Shown: positions 32,296-41,018 of the stretch, in pieces | Position numbering within the stretch: position 1 is the first letter of the stretch | Layout: each line of letters begins with the position of its first letter | Assembly: GCA_031262405.1 (NCBI GenBank) | Contig: JAISHS010000018.1 | Span: 1 to 42,186 of the forward strand | Direction: 5' to 3' | DNA: 42,186 nt | DNA from: Oscillospiraceae bacterium | Lineage (GTDB): Bacteria > Bacillota > Clostridia > Oscillospirales > Oscillospiraceae | Notes under the pieces: generated by a model | The model's database searches: none | What the model saw: only the letters and a program-made list of their open reading frames with translations | What the model was told of the DNA's origin: nothing | Program-made: the position numbers and the translations under genes

Positions 32296-32458
32296 AAATC
32301 CCCCAAAGAAGGGGCACAATGACGCTTCGCTCTGTTGGAGCGCGCCGCTCGCAGGCTCGCGGTCGTTGCCCGCTCCTTTACTTCGTAACAGTCGCTACTG
32401 CGGTGGGTACGAAGCTGGGACGAGGTTTGGACGAAGGACGGGGGGCGGCGGGCTTAAA

Positions 32459-32797
32459 TCACGTTTCCTTTGTGCGGTCTTCGGCGATTTGATACACCTG
32501 GCTGTCGGCGCGGGCGGCGATTACGACTATACTCATGATATTATTCTCTCGAATCAGCTTATACACCACGCGAATACCGAGCTTTAGGAGCTTAATTTTG
32601 CACAGCCCCGTGAGATTAGAGCCGCTGACGTTGCCGAGAGGCTGCCCGTAGCCGCCCTCGCTTTTGGGGAGCGGATTTGCTTTGACGCGGTTTATGGCTT
32701 TCAAAACCTGAATACGCTGTGAGCCGTCAAGACTCTTTAGGTCGTCCATCGCGGCGTCGAGGTAGTCAACCTTATATTCCTTATCCTTATCCATCAT
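32459..32797 (-). CDS. RelE/ParE-family toxin
   Basis: A 112-residue toxin of the RelE/ParE superfamily. YKVDYLDAAMDDLKSL is the N-terminal helix pair, KANPLPKSEGGYGQPLGN the basic loop, LCKIKLLKLGIRVVYKLI the central strands and VVIAARADSQVYQIAEDR the C-terminal strand with helix. RelE-like members cut ribosome-bound mRNA and ParE-like members poison gyrase; which applies is not clear. Its ATG overlaps the antitoxin stop (ATGA). Confidence 0.88.
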   Translation of the reverse strand: MMDKDKEYKVDYLDAAMDDLKSLDGSQRIQVLKAINRVKANPLPKSEGGYGQPLGNVSGSNLTGLCKIKLLKLGIRVVYKLIRENNIMSIVVIAARADSQVYQIAEDRTKET

Positions 32798-33135
32798 TCA
32801 AAGTCCACACCGATTTCAGGTTCAGGCGCGGCGTCAAGGTCAGCCTGCGTAATGCCGAGTTCATTCATCACATCCTCGGTTGAGCGGCGGACGCCCTTGT
32901 CGTTATTCAGCCTTTGCAGAGCGAGCGACAGCAGATATTCGTTTTCCACAGTCTCCATTATCTTTTTATAGCGTTCCGGCGACACCATGACGCAAGCAGG
33001 GACGTTATTTTTCACGACGATTTTGTACCCGTCGTGCTGAACCTCGTCAATAATCTTGGACGCTTCGCCTTTGTTAAAGCGGGAAATAGGGACAAGCGCG
33101 TCGAGCATTTCTGCTGAAGCAATAGCGTTGAACAT
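32794..33135 (-). CDS. Phd/YefM-family antitoxin
   Basis: A 113-residue antitoxin. VPISRFNKGEASKIIDEVQ and KIVVKNNVPACVMVSPERYKKIM match the Phd/YefM DNA-binding domain; the C-terminal part (about 65-113) should wrap the toxin. ATG at 33135 has GGGAGG 8 nt upstream, whereas the GTG at 33144 overlaps that site. The promoter lies just upstream with a palindrome suited to autorepression by the antitoxin. Confidence 0.9.
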   Translation of the reverse strand: MFNAIASAEMLDALVPISRFNKGEASKIIDEVQHDGYKIVVKNNVPACVMVSPERYKKIMETVENEYLLSLALQRLNNDKGVRRSTEDVMNELGITQADLDAAPEPEIGVDFE

Positions 33136-33164
33136 TGAAAACACCTCCCGTTCATACTACTATT

Positions 33165-33204
33165 ATTATACGACGCACTAATAAATATGTCAATAAATTT
33201 ATTG
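33165..33204 (-). promoter_or_regulatory. Consensus promoter and operator palindrome of the toxin-antitoxin operon
   Basis: Minus strand TTGACA (33193-33188), 17 bp, TATAAT (33170-33165), a perfect consensus. CAATAAATTTATTG (33191-33204) is a perfect 14-bp palindrome that shares three bases with the -35 box. Confidence 0.8.
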
Positions 33205-33213
33205 TAATTATTT

Positions 33214-34287
33214 CTACAGAGACAGCTTTAGTGTGTTAATCTCGTCCTCGTATTTGTGTTCTACTTGGGTTGCGGTGCCGCGGATCATCATTGCGGCGAG
33301 GTCGTCCTCGGCGGTGTCGAGGGCGTTTTCTATTGAGCCCGGATACGCCACCGTGACCTCATAGCGTCCGATTTTGTCTGAAAAGCTCACGGTGAGAGAG
33401 CACTTTTTGAATTTGGGTACGACGATATTGATTACCAGCTCCTCGGCTATGAGACGGAGCTTTTTTGCCAGCGCGCCGTCTACCGCGTGGCTGAAGCAGA
33501 AGGCGTCGATGCCGGAGAGCAGCTCGAAGCTGTCGAAGTCGACGGAGGCGACGTCGTAGTTGAAGCTCCGAATTCTGTAGATAAACTCTTGAGTCTTGGG
33601 TTTTTGAGGCGCGGAGAAGATTTCTTCCGGGGCGCCGCTCTCATAGATTCCGCCCTCATCCATATAGAACACGCGGCTACTGACCTCGCGGGCAAAGCTC
33701 ATCTCGTGGGTGACGATGAGCAGCGTCAGCCCTGTTTTTGAGAGGTTGCGGATTACCGCCATGACCTCCCCAACCATTGTGGGGTCGAGGGCGCTTGTCG
33801 GCTCGTCGAATAAGATGACCTCCGGCTCCATTGCAAGGCAGCGCGCGATTGCGACGCGCTGCTTTTGACCGCCGGACAGCTCGTGCGGATAGTGGTTGGC
33901 GCGCTCTGTCAGTCCGACGGTTTTGAGCAGCTCATAGGCTTTTTCCTCCGCCTGCTCCTTTGTTTTTCCCAGCAGCTTCATAGGCCCTGCGCAGAGATTT
34001 TGAAGCGCGGTAAGGTGGGAGAACAGCCCGAAGTTTTGGAACACCATGCTCATTTTTCGGCGTACCTCGTTGACGTTTTTCTTGTCAACCCTCTCGCCGT
34101 CGAAATAGACCTCGCCCGCCGTGGGCGGGGACAGAAAGTTTATGGCGCGCAAAAAGGTGCTCTTTCCGGAGCCGGAGGGCCCGATTATGGAGACTATGTC
34201 GCCGCGCTCGATTTCACAGCTTACGTCGTGGAGAATGATGTTATCCCCGAAGCGTTTTTCGAGATTTTCAACCTTTATTATACTCAT
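33214..34287 (-). CDS. Amino-acid-type ABC ATPase with C-terminal HATPase-like domain
   Basis: A 357-residue protein. Residues 1-240 are a GlnQ/ArtP-type ATPase with Walker A GPSGSGKST (36-44), Q-loop MVFQNFGLFS, signature LSGGQKQRVAIARC, Walker B VILFDEPTSALDP and switch THEMSFA. About residues 242-357 fit an RsbW/SpoIIAB-like HATPase fold: LRLIAEELVIN (N-box ExxxN at 283-287) is recognisable, but the expected DxG is VAYPG (313-317) and the GLG region reads DDLAAMMI. ATP binding by this domain is therefore doubtful. The start overlaps the permease gene by 4 bp. Last gene of the operon. Confidence 0.88.
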   Translation of the reverse strand: MSIIKVENLEKRFGDNIILHDVSCEIERGDIVSIIGPSGSGKSTFLRAINFLSPPTAGEVYFDGERVDKKNVNEVRRKMSMVFQNFGLFSHLTALQNLCAGPMKLLGKTKEQAEEKAYELLKTVGLTERANHYPHELSGGQKQRVAIARCLAMEPEVILFDEPTSALDPTMVGEVMAVIRNLSKTGLTLLIVTHEMSFAREVSSRVFYMDEGGIYESGAPEEIFSAPQKPKTQEFIYRIRSFNYDVASVDFDSFELLSGIDAFCFSHAVDGALAKKLRLIAEELVINIVVPKFKKCSLTVSFSDKIGRYEVTVAYPGSIENALDTAEDDLAAMMIRGTATQVEHKYEDEINTLKLSL

Positions 34288-36521
34288 TTGTGTGCCTCCG
34301 GTCCGAAACGTCTGATAAGAAATTTAAAGAACTGCACCAGAATTGTTGTTGAGAGCAGATAGATGAGCGCGATGAAGAGCAGCGTGAAGAAGGGGTCATA
34401 GGTGCGGGAACGAACTATATCTGCGGCTCTCGTGAGATCCTGAATTGTGATGTAGCCGACGACTGCCGTTGCCTTTACAAGCTCGACGAAGCCATTGAAG
34501 TAGCCCGGAAGGGCGAACTTGACCGCCTGAGGCAGAGTTACCGTTTTGAAAGCGCCGAAGGCCGAGAAGCCAATGCTGCGCGCGGCTTCGATTTCGGTTG
34601 TGTCAACGGTGTCTATACCGCCCTTGAGACTCAGGGCGATATCCACCGCCTTGACGAGGGAGAACGCGCTGACCGCGATTATCACCGCCGAGGCTTCCGA
34701 CTCGCGGAAGACGATATGGTAACTGATCATCAGCAGAACAACTATGGGTAGCCCTCGTATCAGACCCGAATAGAAGGTACCCAGCCCCCTTACAAGACGG
34801 GTTTTTCGCAGGAGCACCCAGCACAGGAAGCAGCCGAGAATAGTCCCGAAGAACTGAGAGAGGAAGGCGATTTCGAGCGTTATCTTCATGCCGTTTACGA
34901 ATATCAGCCAGCGGTTTTCGGTTATGAGGTTCTTTTCTACGGCGTCCTTCAGCCAAGTGATCAGATTGAAGCTCTCGCCCGAAGTGACGCCGGTTTTCAG
35001 ATAGGCAATCGCGTGGGGCTCGTTGTAATAGGGCTCGGAGAACAAGACGGATTTAGCGCGCTCCTCGGTTATGGTGATCTCGGCTATAGCTAAGTCCGCC
35101 TTTCGGGAGGCGATGTAGGGCAGCAGACCCGAGAAGGTCATGTCGACAAGCTCGATATCTTTGCCGCAGTAGGCGGCGAAGCGGCGCGCCAGCTCCATAT
35201 CGTAGCCCGTCATTGAGCCGCCCTCTCCCAGAAAGGTGAAGGGCATGGAGCCCAAAGAGGTCGCGACTGAAAGAGTTCCGTTCTCGCCGGTCAAGGGTAT
35301 GTCCGGCATGGAGGGGACGTTTGCGGGGTCGAAGCTCTCGAGCCAGCGATCCGACATCTCGTCATAGGTGCCGTCGGCCTTTATAAGCGCGAGAAACTCG
35401 TTAAACTGATCTATTATCGCTTGATCCATCGACATGGCGCCCAAGGGATTTGCCGCCACGTCCTCCGGCACCTCCAGCATCGCGAGGGAGGAATATTCCT
35501 CCTCCATTAGACCTATATAGGCGGAGAAATAGCTGTACAGCACGGCGTCTGCCCTGCCGTTTTTGACCGACTCTATCATGGAGGGGAAATCGTCGAAATA
35601 GAGAAGCTCTTTCGCCTGCATCAAATTTTGAGCCATTTCGTCGTAAATGGAGCCGGTGAGAACGGCGATGCGCTTGCCGATAAAGTCATCGAAGGTCGGA
35701 GCGTTTAGGTTCTCGCGCAGGGTGATGAACGCCAGCTGATCGTCGTAAATGGAGTCGGTGAAGAGGACGGATTTTGCCCGCTCCTCGGTTATGGTGAGAT
35801 TCGAGATTCCAAGGTCTGCTCTGCCCCCCGAGACGGCGGCGAGCAGCCCGCCGAATTCCATGGTTATGTATTCGAGTTCGAAGCCTGCCCAAGAGGCGAA
35901 GCGGTTCATAAGCTCGATTGAATAGCCCTTTAATATGCCGCCCTCGCCGGTGTAGTCGAAGGGGACATAGGCTCCTGTTGCGGCGACGGTGAGTTTTCCG
36001 CGCTGCCCGGTATATGTAAGCTCCGGCATGGGCGCGTCGAGATCGGGCACGCCGTCAAACCAGCGGGAGATCATATCGTCCTTTGTTCCGTCGGCGGATA
36101 TGAGCGCGAGAAAGGAGTTGAATTCGTCCACGAGCGCGCGGTTTTCAAAGCTCGAGATTGCGCCGATAGAGCCCATGAAAACTGACATGGGGATTTCGAT
36201 GCACTCGAGGCTTCCGTCGCCGACCTCGGCTGCCTGCAGTCTCAAGGCGGACAGGTCGTTGCAATAGGCGGAAATCCTTCCGCTGAGCACGTCCTGTATG
36301 CCGGCTTCGGCGTTCGGGTAGCTGAGCATTTCGATATCCATCGCCTCGAGCGTGGGGATAGCGGCGGAGCCGACGTCGATGCCGACTTTTTTGCCCTCAA
36401 ACCAAGTGTAGTCGCGCAGCGGCTCGCTCTCGGCGGTCTGCGCCAGAGCAGGGAAGCCGCCGGCGAAAAGCGAGACAAGAGTCGCGGAGAGCAGTATGAA
36501 TACGAGCAGTTTCTTCTTCAA
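34284..36521 (-). CDS. Fused solute-binding domains and amino-acid ABC permease
   Basis: A 745-residue fusion. Signal peptide about 1-28. Residues about 38-157 look like lobe 2 plus the return segment of a type II solute-binding protein (FEGKKVGIDV, then EFNSFLALISADGTKDDMISRW). Residues about 175-395 are a complete binding domain (GKLTVAATGAYVPFDYTGEG, ITITEERAKSVLF-like, EFNEFLALIKADGTYDEMSDRW). Residues about 413-512 are lobe 1 only. Then a HisM/GltK permease (about 535-740) with EAA-type loop EIEAARSIGFSAFGAFKTV. It would take up an amino acid or related solute with the next ATPase. The lobe 2 / full / lobe 1 order is odd. Confidence 0.88.
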   Translation of the reverse strand: MKKKLLVFILLSATLVSLFAGGFPALAQTAESEPLRDYTWFEGKKVGIDVGSAAIPTLEAMDIEMLSYPNAEAGIQDVLSGRISAYCNDLSALRLQAAEVGDGSLECIEIPMSVFMGSIGAISSFENRALVDEFNSFLALISADGTKDDMISRWFDGVPDLDAPMPELTYTGQRGKLTVAATGAYVPFDYTGEGGILKGYSIELMNRFASWAGFELEYITMEFGGLLAAVSGGRADLGISNLTITEERAKSVLFTDSIYDDQLAFITLRENLNAPTFDDFIGKRIAVLTGSIYDEMAQNLMQAKELLYFDDFPSMIESVKNGRADAVLYSYFSAYIGLMEEEYSSLAMLEVPEDVAANPLGAMSMDQAIIDQFNEFLALIKADGTYDEMSDRWLESFDPANVPSMPDIPLTGENGTLSVATSLGSMPFTFLGEGGSMTGYDMELARRFAAYCGKDIELVDMTFSGLLPYIASRKADLAIAEITITEERAKSVLFSEPYYNEPHAIAYLKTGVTSGESFNLITWLKDAVEKNLITENRWLIFVNGMKITLEIAFLSQFFGTILGCFLCWVLLRKTRLVRGLGTFYSGLIRGLPIVVLLMISYHIVFRESEASAVIIAVSAFSLVKAVDIALSLKGGIDTVDTTEIEAARSIGFSAFGAFKTVTLPQAVKFALPGYFNGFVELVKATAVVGYITIQDLTRAADIVRSRTYDPFFTLLFIALIYLLSTTILVQFFKFLIRRFGPEAHK

Positions 36522-36557
36522 GGAAGGTTTTCCCTCATTTCTGTGGATTCTCTGTGT

Positions 36558-38366
36558 TTATTCAGTGGGCTCCGAGCCGGTGAAACGCAGGATGAGCATG
36601 GTGATATCGTCGGCCTGCTCCGCGCCGTCGGCGAAAGCGTCAATCTCGCGCTTGACGGAGACGGTGAATTCCTTTAGCTCGCTTCCGGCGTATTTGTTTG
36701 CAACCTCCAGCAGCCGGGGATCGGAGAAAAGCTCGTCGGAGCGGTTTGTTGCCTCCGTTACGCCGTCGGTGTACATGAAAAGCTCGTCGCCGGGGGACAA
36801 AGTGAGCTTGCTCTCCCGATAGAACATATTCTCCATGCCCGCCAGAACGAAGCCGCGCCTAACCTCCAGAAACTCAAACTTTTCGCCGCTGCGCCGCAGC
36901 AGAGGCGGATTGTGCCCGGCGTTTACGAAGGTGAAATCGCCCGTCGTGAGGTCTAAAAAGCCCATGAAGCAGGTGACGAACATTCCCGCCTCGTTGTTTT
37001 CACACAGAAGGTTGTTGACGATTTCAAAGACCTCTTGAGGCGTTTTTTCGTATTGTGCGTTGTTTTTGATAAGGGTCTTGGCGATGACCATAAACAGCGC
37101 CGCCGGAACGCCCTTTCCGGAGACGTCCGCCATGACGATTGCCAGCGTGTTGTTATCTATGAGGAAGAAGTCATAGAAGTCGCCGCCGACCTCCTTTGCC
37201 GGGAGCATACTCGCGTAGACGTCAAATTCACTTCGGTCGGGAAACGGCGGGAAGATTGACGGGAGCATACTGGTTTGAATCTGCGTAGCGACATTGAGCT
37301 CAGTTGCAATGCGCTCCTTGTCTGCCGTGACCTTTGTGAAGTCGCTTATGTAGCCTTGAAGGGCGCGGTCGATATAGCGCATGAACACATTTGAGATGAG
37401 CAGCACTAAGGCAATAACGGCGAGCATGACGAAGAAGACAACAGTCATCGAGTTGCCGTAGAGAGCGCCGATAGTGACGGGATAAGTTACCGCGACGTAC
37501 CAGTCTACTGAGGGCATATAGTCTGTCAGGTAGATTGTTCTGTTTCCTCCCGAGTCCCTTGCCTCGAAGATCGCGGGGGCGTCGCGGCCTGTTTTGTTAA
37601 GAGCCATTGCTCGCTCATAGAGGGCGGAGCCGTTTTCTCCCAGCAGGTCTTGAATGCGCTCGTTATTGCGGGCGATATCAAGGTCCTCGGATATCATGAT
37701 AGCGCCGCTGCTGTTGAAGACATAGACCTTTGCGCGCGAGTCGATATCTTCGCTTAAGTCGGACATGAACTGGGAGATATCAAGACCCGTGCCCAGCATT
37801 CCGATGGGGACGGCCTGCTCGTTGAAGCTGGAGTCGGAAAACACGGGGACATTGACCCAGATGCTGATAGCGTCAAGGTCTTCGTTGTAGTTGACGTTGA
37901 AGTTGTACAGCTCCGTCTCGTAGAGGGTCATGTTATACCAGGAGTTTTCCGGGAGCGTCGGGTCGACGACGTAAGGGGGCGTGGTTGTGGTGTAAAAGAG
38001 CTTGTTGACGTCGCTCACCCAGAAGAGATCGGTGATGCCGCTGGTGCTCTCGTAATATGCCATCAGCTCCTCCTCCGCGGCATAGCGCAGGAAGTGGTCT
38101 GTGGGGTCCAGAAAATACTCTTGGATAGCCTGCAGGTTGGCGAGCTTGAATATCTCGAGAACCTCGCTGTTGACGGTGTCGGACAGGCGCAGCTTTGCGG
38201 TCTCGGCGGTGAGGTCTACGCTCTTATAGATTGCCTCGTAGCCCATACTGCGGCTCGCGAAAATGAAGATGAGGGAGCTTGCCAGCAGCACAACCGCGAA
38301 CAGAATAATAGAGAAGAATCTGAATTTGCGGGCAATCATCCTGTCTTTGTTCTGCTCAGAGTTCAT
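36558..38366 (-). CDS. Sensor PP2C (SpoIIE/RsbU-type) phosphatase
   Basis: A 602-residue membrane phosphatase. TM1 about 16-37, an extracytoplasmic dCache-like domain about 40-300 (DLFWVSDVNKLFYTT, WVNVPVF, GMLGTGLDISQF), TM2 about 308-330, a short helix and a SpoIIE catalytic domain about 375-597. PP2C metal and core motifs are present: KEVGGDFYDF, MADVSGKGVPAALFM, VNAGHNPPLL, MYTDGVTEA and DDITMLIL. It would dephosphorylate the STAS antagonist when the outer domain is stimulated. Overlaps the kinase gene by 4 bp. Confidence 0.95.
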   Translation of the reverse strand: MNSEQNKDRMIARKFRFFSIILFAVVLLASSLIFIFASRSMGYEAIYKSVDLTAETAKLRLSDTVNSEVLEIFKLANLQAIQEYFLDPTDHFLRYAAEEELMAYYESTSGITDLFWVSDVNKLFYTTTTPPYVVDPTLPENSWYNMTLYETELYNFNVNYNEDLDAISIWVNVPVFSDSSFNEQAVPIGMLGTGLDISQFMSDLSEDIDSRAKVYVFNSSGAIMISEDLDIARNNERIQDLLGENGSALYERAMALNKTGRDAPAIFEARDSGGNRTIYLTDYMPSVDWYVAVTYPVTIGALYGNSMTVVFFVMLAVIALVLLISNVFMRYIDRALQGYISDFTKVTADKERIATELNVATQIQTSMLPSIFPPFPDRSEFDVYASMLPAKEVGGDFYDFFLIDNNTLAIVMADVSGKGVPAALFMVIAKTLIKNNAQYEKTPQEVFEIVNNLLCENNEAGMFVTCFMGFLDLTTGDFTFVNAGHNPPLLRRSGEKFEFLEVRRGFVLAGMENMFYRESKLTLSPGDELFMYTDGVTEATNRSDELFSDPRLLEVANKYAGSELKEFTVSVKREIDAFADGAEQADDITMLILRFTGSEPTE

Positions 38367-38776
38367 TTGACTCCTCCGTCAGGAGCGGCTTTTTTTACTG
38401 TAAGGATGTTCATGCCGTTTTCATAGCGATAGGTGATCTCGTCCGTCATCTTCTTTGCCATGAGCAGTCCCAGACCGCCGATTTCGCGCTGCTCGGCGGG
38501 CAGGGTGATATCCGGATCCCGGTGCTCGAGGGGGTTATAGGGCACGCCGCCGTCTAAGAACACGACGATTGTGCCGTCGGGAGCCTCCTCGGCGCGGATT
38601 CTTACGCTTCCTTTTTCGGGCGCATAGGCATAGGAGGCGATGTTTACGAAAATCTCCTCCACAGCTATATTCAGCTGCATACAAGCCTTGGGCGGAAGAG
38701 CGCCCATAGCGCCCTCGACAAACTCTAAAACCTCGTCGAGCTTGTCCAGACTTGCGTCAACTATCAGCTCGTTCAT
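38363..38776 (-). CDS. RsbW/SpoIIAB-type anti-sigma kinase-like ATPase
   Basis: A 137-residue GHKL ATPase with intact motifs: N-box EIFVN (41-45), G1 box DGG (75-77) and G2 GGLGL (100-104). Proteins of this kind phosphorylate a STAS partner on serine and often hold a sigma factor. No sigma factor gene is nearby. It overlaps both the STAS gene and the phosphatase gene by 4 bp (ATGA), so all three are co-translated. Confidence 0.94.
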   Translation of the reverse strand: MNELIVDASLDKLDEVLEFVEGAMGALPPKACMQLNIAVEEIFVNIASYAYAPEKGSVRIRAEEAPDGTIVVFLDGGVPYNPLEHRDPDITLPAEQREIGGLGLLMAKKMTDEITYRYENGMNILTVKKAAPDGGVK

Positions 38777-39078
38777 ATACGCTCCACAGTTAAAACATCG
38801 ATGAAGCCTGTCATTTCGAAGACTTCAATAATCTCGTCCATCACGTTTCTGACGGTCATTGAGCCGCCGACGGCGACTGCCTTTTTCTGACCCTTGAGCA
38901 GGACGCGCAGTCCGGCGCTCGAGACATATTCCAGATACTTGAAGTCCAGAATTACAGTTGGATTTGTGTCGAAGACGGGCAGAAGAACCGCCTCCAGCTC
39001 GGGCGCGGTAGTGGTGTCCAGACGCCCCTCGCACTCCAGAACAATTGCGTTTGCCTCGGTTTTTTGGGTGATTGTCAT
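38773..39078 (-). CDS. STAS-domain anti-sigma factor antagonist
   Basis: A 101-residue single STAS domain like SpoIIAA/RsbV. ECEGRLDTTTAPELEAVL is the N-terminal strand and helix; VILDFKYLEYVSSAGLRVLL carries the phosphorylatable serine (S53 or S54). ATG at 39078 has GGAGG 9 nt upstream; a longer in-frame start at 39141 overlaps the MATE stop and adds a non-conserved tail. Confidence 0.94.
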   Translation of the reverse strand: MTITQKTEANAIVLECEGRLDTTTAPELEAVLLPVFDTNPTVILDFKYLEYVSSAGLRVLLKGQKKAVAVGGSMTVRNVMDEIIEVFEMTGFIDVLTVERI

Positions 39079-39130
39079 TTCTTGTTTCCTCCTAAAATTT
39101 ATAGTCGGTGAGGGCACTTTGCCCCACCTA

Positions 39131-40942
39131 TTACATGACAATGTCGATTACATTCATCTTGTACATATAGTTATACTTGATTTTTCGCGCGGCGCTTTGA
39201 GCCATGCGCACGCCGACCTTTTTGAGGGTTTCGTCGTCAAATTTGAAGTCCAGCGGGTTGTAATAGGCCCCGCTGCTGCGGATGTTCACACGGATATTAT
39301 CTCCGTCGGCAAAGAGCTTTATGTCCATGAGCGGCGTTTTGCCCGAAAGGCTGCGTCTGCTTGAGCCGAAGCAGCGCAGGCTCGGCTCGCGGTAATTGTC
39401 CGATAAGTCCACCGCCAGCTCCTCCAGACAGAGCGCGGTCATATACGAGCGCTTTCCGTTGAAGCCGTGTTCCTTTAAGAAGCCCTGAACCCGCTCGGAG
39501 AGCCCCGAAATACTCGAGCCCTCGCCGGTGATTGTGATATCGAGCTTGGGGATGTTGTCGCGAACCTCCGGCGGCAGGCTTAGAATATCGTCCAGAGACT
39601 TTACCGGTCGGCGGTAAAGCAGCGACTGGGCCCCGAAAAACAGCAGGTACAGCGCTATGTAGCTAAAGCCGTTCGTCAGCCACAGGCCGAGATAACCCCA
39701 GCGCGGCAGGAGAATGAGCAGGAAAATCGGATACAGAAAGGAGTCCGCCGCGATGGAGTTGAGAAGCGACTTTGTAAACTGCTCCGTCGCCTCATAGGCA
39801 TAGGTTAGAAGCCTGTTGAAGCAGACAATCGGGAAAAAGGACATTAGGATCAAGACTCCCGGGAGAATTACCGCCCTGTCCAGCCCGTTTTCCGCCGTTA
39901 CCCCGTAGAGAGTGTACCAGAGCGGCATTGCCGCCAGAACCACAAGGCACCAAGCCAGGGTGATGAGCAGCCCGACCGCAAAGGAGGAGGAGAATACCTG
40001 CTTTATACCATTTCTGTCCCGCGCGCCGTATAGCAGGGCGAAGAGGGGCGAGCCCGCCGCGCCTATACCCTGTGAGGTGGTGAGCGCTAAGCGGTAAATA
40101 GAGTCCGTAACGGAGAAGACGGCGATTGAAATTACGCCGAGGTTGCTGACCAAGACGTTGTTTATTATGCCGCTTGTCAGTCCCATGGCGATCTGGTCTC
40201 CCGAGGAGGGAAGCCCTCTCTTAAAGGCGCTGAGATAGTCGCGGCGGCTGTAGCGGTAAAACCCGAATTTGAGCTTGACCTTCCTGTGCCTTAAAATCGC
40301 CAGCTGGATTATCGCCGTGGCGATGGTGCTCAGCGAAGTTCCGAGCGCCAGAGCGGGCAGACCGAGCCGAGTTGTCGCGGCAAGCAGAATTGACAGGAGC
40401 ACGTTTGCCGCCATCGAGAAGATGGTCGTAAGCATTGCCTCTGTGTTCAGTCCGTGAGCGGAAAGAAGCTTTCCGAGGGTGTGATTCAGAGATGTGAGCA
40501 TCAGCGCCGGGCAGTACCAGATGAGATATGACTCGGCGAGTGCGGCGGCCTCGGCCTCTCGCGCGCCGGAGATTTGGACAATCTGGCGTGAGAAAAGCGC
40601 GGTGATCGCGATGAAAAGCGCGCCGCCCAGAAAAATCGTAGTCAGCGCCAGAGAGAACATACGGTTTGCGCCCGCACGGTTTCCGCGGCCTATGTTTATA
40701 GTGAGCGCCAGAACCGCCCCGCTTCCGAAGATATTGATTATCGCCGTAACGAGAGTAATGAAAGGCAAACAAATTCCGATAGCCGCTATGTGCGTTCCGG
40801 TGAAAAAGGTTCCGGCGAGCACAGTGTCTACCATGGTGGAGAAATTCAGCGTTAACATACTCAGAAATCCCGCAGGCAGCGCGGAGAGTATAGAGCGGTG
40901 AATCAGCGTGTTGTTTTGTTCGTCTTTATGTCTTATTGTCAT
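39131..40942 (-). CDS. MATE-family transporter with degenerate C-terminal HATPase-like domain
   Basis: A 603-residue fusion, first gene of the operon. Residues 1-445 are a twelve-helix MATE transporter (STMVDTVLAGTFFTGTHIAAIG is helix 1). Residues about 465-603 fit the RsbW-like fold but with altered ATP motifs: ELAVD (508-512) where the N-box Asn is expected, RSSG (555-558) where DxG is expected, and KVGV at 575-578. NPLDF after the G1 position and the C-terminal strands keep the fold recognisable. The intact relative at 11518 gives the comparison. No good SD is visible before the ATG. Confidence 0.88.
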   Translation of the reverse strand: MTIRHKDEQNNTLIHRSILSALPAGFLSMLTLNFSTMVDTVLAGTFFTGTHIAAIGICLPFITLVTAIINIFGSGAVLALTINIGRGNRAGANRMFSLALTTIFLGGALFIAITALFSRQIVQISGAREAEAAALAESYLIWYCPALMLTSLNHTLGKLLSAHGLNTEAMLTTIFSMAANVLLSILLAATTRLGLPALALGTSLSTIATAIIQLAILRHRKVKLKFGFYRYSRRDYLSAFKRGLPSSGDQIAMGLTSGIINNVLVSNLGVISIAVFSVTDSIYRLALTTSQGIGAAGSPLFALLYGARDRNGIKQVFSSSFAVGLLITLAWCLVVLAAMPLWYTLYGVTAENGLDRAVILPGVLILMSFFPIVCFNRLLTYAYEATEQFTKSLLNSIAADSFLYPIFLLILLPRWGYLGLWLTNGFSYIALYLLFFGAQSLLYRRPVKSLDDILSLPPEVRDNIPKLDITITGEGSSISGLSERVQGFLKEHGFNGKRSYMTALCLEELAVDLSDNYREPSLRCFGSSRRSLSGKTPLMDIKLFADGDNIRVNIRSSGAYYNPLDFKFDDETLKKVGVRMAQSAARKIKYNYMYKMNVIDIVM

Positions 40943-41018
40943 TGAGTGCTTTCGCGGCTGTGAGTTCTTTTTGTGCCGTGCGCCGTGTCCTCAGCTTTTA
41001 GTTAGTTCCGACTGCTGT

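Noticed and set aside
32095-32458. Protein-coding gene on the minus strand in the GC-rich repeat
   Set aside because: Frames overlap the palindromic repeat and differ between the two copies; no ribosome site.
36558-39078. Control of a dedicated sigma factor by the RsbW/STAS/phosphatase cassette
   Set aside because: No sigma-B or sigma-F-type gene is in the window; the ECF sigma gene at 3819 has its own anti-sigma partner and is 32 kb away. A distant target is not excluded.
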